A DNA stretch of 5,240 nucleotides from positions 1 through 5,240 of the forward strand of contig DAITAL010000078.1 in assembly GCA_036824265.1 (NCBI GenBank), given 5' to 3'. Within the stretch, counting starts at the first letter, position 1. Each line of letters opens with the position of its first letter. A program made the position numbers and the translations under genes. This document shows, piece by piece, positions 4,006-5,240 of this stretch. The notes below the pieces were generated by a model that worked only from the letters and a program-made list of their open reading frames with translations, had not been told where the DNA came from and made no database searches. This stretch comes from JAAYZB01 sp937958685 (lineage in GTDB: Bacteria > Bacillota_I > Bacilli_A > Izemoplasmatales > Hujiaoplasmataceae).

Positions 4006-5240
4006 ATGCGGCTGAAGAACACCCTAATGTTGGCGATATTCTACATCCTCATCCTCGCTGGTGCCGGTTTTGGTCTTTATTATCTCTCGTCAGCCGTTAT
4101 CAAGAACAATCAGGAACGGATGCTCATGTTGGAGCGGGAGTATGTCAAACTCGAGATCGAGCATCACTTTCATGTCATCGAGACAGTTCTGTTCGATATC
4201 GAGACCTTCATCAGTCTGGATCCAAATGACGGGCAGTTGCGCGATTATCTGGTGGCAATCGACCAAGAGTCGGACATGATGGCCTCGATCTATCTTTGGC
4301 GGTCTGACCTAACCATGATCAACAGCTCGGGATTTGTCCCCGGCCCAACGTTTGATGTAACCACACGAATCTGGTATCAAATGGCAAGCGCGGCTGAGGA
4401 GATCATCTTCACGCCGGCCTTTCTCAATGCCTCTGAGGACCGACTCATTGTGACGGCGGCCAAAGCAATCCGCGAAGACGGGTTGTTGATAGGGATCATC
4501 GCGACGGATATCGACATCCGGACGGTTTCCATGGTTGTCGCGAACCGGGCCATCGGTGATACCGGTTATGCATTCTTGATAGACAGCAGCAACAATCTCA
4601 TCGGTTATCCCGGAATGGATTTCGATGATTTGGCACTGGAGCCCGTCGGCATCCTCAACAGCGACCTGGCGGATCTGGACGGTTCGGGAGTGCTGGTGGG
4701 AATTTCCGTCCAGGGAGTTACGGGAGCGTTGGCGTATACGGAATTCGTAGGCGACAGCTATATGCTCGGGGTTTTCATGGGCGCGGCGGAGTTTTCCCAT
4801 AGTCTGATCCTCTTCACTTCGCTGATCAGCCTCTTTGCTGCTGTCATTTTGATTTCATCTGTCTTCTTCTACTTAATCTATAACAGGAACGTCACCGTGC
4901 CTCTTAAAAACTTGCTGGAAGATATCAAGAACATCGACATCGAGCGCAATTTGGAATATCGGCTCAAAGAAAATTCTCAATTGGGGTATGGCGACATCCG
5001 CTTGGCACTCAATTACGTCCTTGAAGCGACAGGTTACTATTTTCAAAAAGCACGCTCCGTCCAAAACCGGCTGGCTGTAGAGAATCAGCGCGTGCGACTG
5101 CTGATGGAATCAACAGCGGACATCATCTTTGAGATCGACACCACCAAACGTTTTGTCTCGATCTTTGGCAAGGGGCTTGAAAAAATCGGCAAGCCAGCAA
5201 GCGATTTTCTCGGCAAGGCCGTCCTCGATTGCTTCGGTGC
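4006..5240 (+). CDS. dCache-PAS membrane sensor protein, 3' end outside window
   Basis: The reading frame is open from the ATG at 4006 to the window edge (411 codons, no stop); AAGGAGG lies 8 bases upstream (3991-3997). Residues 7-30 form a membrane helix. Residues about 31-262 form an extracytoplasmic double Cache domain, with the membrane-distal signature TRIWYQMA (120-127), TPAF (136-139) and IIATDIDI (164-171), then the second module GDTGYAFLIDSSNNLIGYP (184-202). A second membrane helix covers about 266-292. A HAMP-like linker (about 293-345) and a helical coil lead into a PAS domain starting at LLMESTADIIFEID (365-378). The output domain is missing; PAS after dCache is commonly followed by GGDEF, EAL or a histidine kinase, and I cannot choose. 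No methyl-accepting region is seen so far. It likely senses a small extracellular solute. It is divergent from the PadR-HAAS operon. Confidence 0.88.
   Translation, partial: MRLKNTLMLAIFYILILAGAGFGLYYLSSAVIKNNQERMLMLEREYVKLEIEHHFHVIETVLFDIETFISLDPNDGQLRDYLVAIDQESDMMASIYLWRSDLTMINSSGFVPGPTFDVTTRIWYQMASAAEEIIFTPAFLNASEDRLIVTAAKAIREDGLLIGIIATDIDIRTVSMVVANRAIGDTGYAFLIDSSNNLIGYPGMDFDDLALEPVGILNSDLADLDGSGVLVGISVQGVTGALAYTEFVGDSYMLGVFMGAAEFSHSLILFTSLISLFAAVILISSVFFYLIYNRNVTVPLKNLLEDIKNIDIERNLEYRLKENSQLGYGDIRLALNYVLEATGYYFQKARSVQNRLAVENQRVRLLMESTADIIFEIDTTKRFVSIFGKGLEKIGKPASDFLGKAVLDCFG

Noticed and set aside
4309..4800. 163-codon minus-strand frame opposite the dCache gene
   Set aside because: It lies antisense to a clear sensor domain in the plus frame, which has a ribosome binding site, promoter and membrane helices; the antisense product has no family features.

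Overview
The window looks like chromosomal DNA of a Gram-positive-type bacterium, most likely in the Bacillota or the neighbouring Mycoplasmatota-like lineages (moderate confidence for the broad group, low for anything finer). The signs are strong AAGGAGG-type ribosome binding sites, consensus-like sigma-A promoters, a PadR regulator paired with a HAAS-type membrane protein, and a tRNA-Gly whose 5' half resembles those of Mollicutes and Clostridia. TGA acts as a normal stop (it ends the HAAS gene just before a terminator), so the UGA-Trp code of Mycoplasma and Spiroplasma is not in use.

Left part (1-1576): a tRNA-Gly(GCC), cut by the window edge, is transcribed leftward. Divergent from it is a full-length class II CPD photolyase on the plus strand. 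The photolyase ends at a hairpin terminator shared with the convergent gene.

Middle part (1575-2427): on the minus strand lie a small flavodoxin-domain protein (HemG/Flavodoxin_5-like) with its own consensus promoter, and upstream of it a complete tRNA-Ala(CGC) with its own promoter and terminator. The 152 bases between the tRNA-Ala and the next gene hold the tRNA promoter and the terminator of the following operon; I see no gene there.

Right part (2404-5240): a two-gene minus-strand operon encodes a PadR-family repressor and, overlapping it by 11 bases, a HAAS-domain membrane protein whose C-terminal 290 residues are six tandem copies of a two-helix membrane hairpin (about 12 membrane spans). 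The operon promoter carries two inverted repeats (TACTGTG-N5-CACAGTA type) centred 33 bp apart, best read as PadR autoregulatory operators. Divergent from it, beyond a shared A/T tract, is a dCache-PAS membrane sensor that runs off the right edge, so its output domain is not visible.

The most unusual items are the six-fold WHPxW/SPF repeat membrane protein under apparent PadR control, and the photolyase in which a Trp of the usual class II electron-transfer chain appears to be Phe. No mobile element, CRISPR array, phage gene or recognisable defence system is present.
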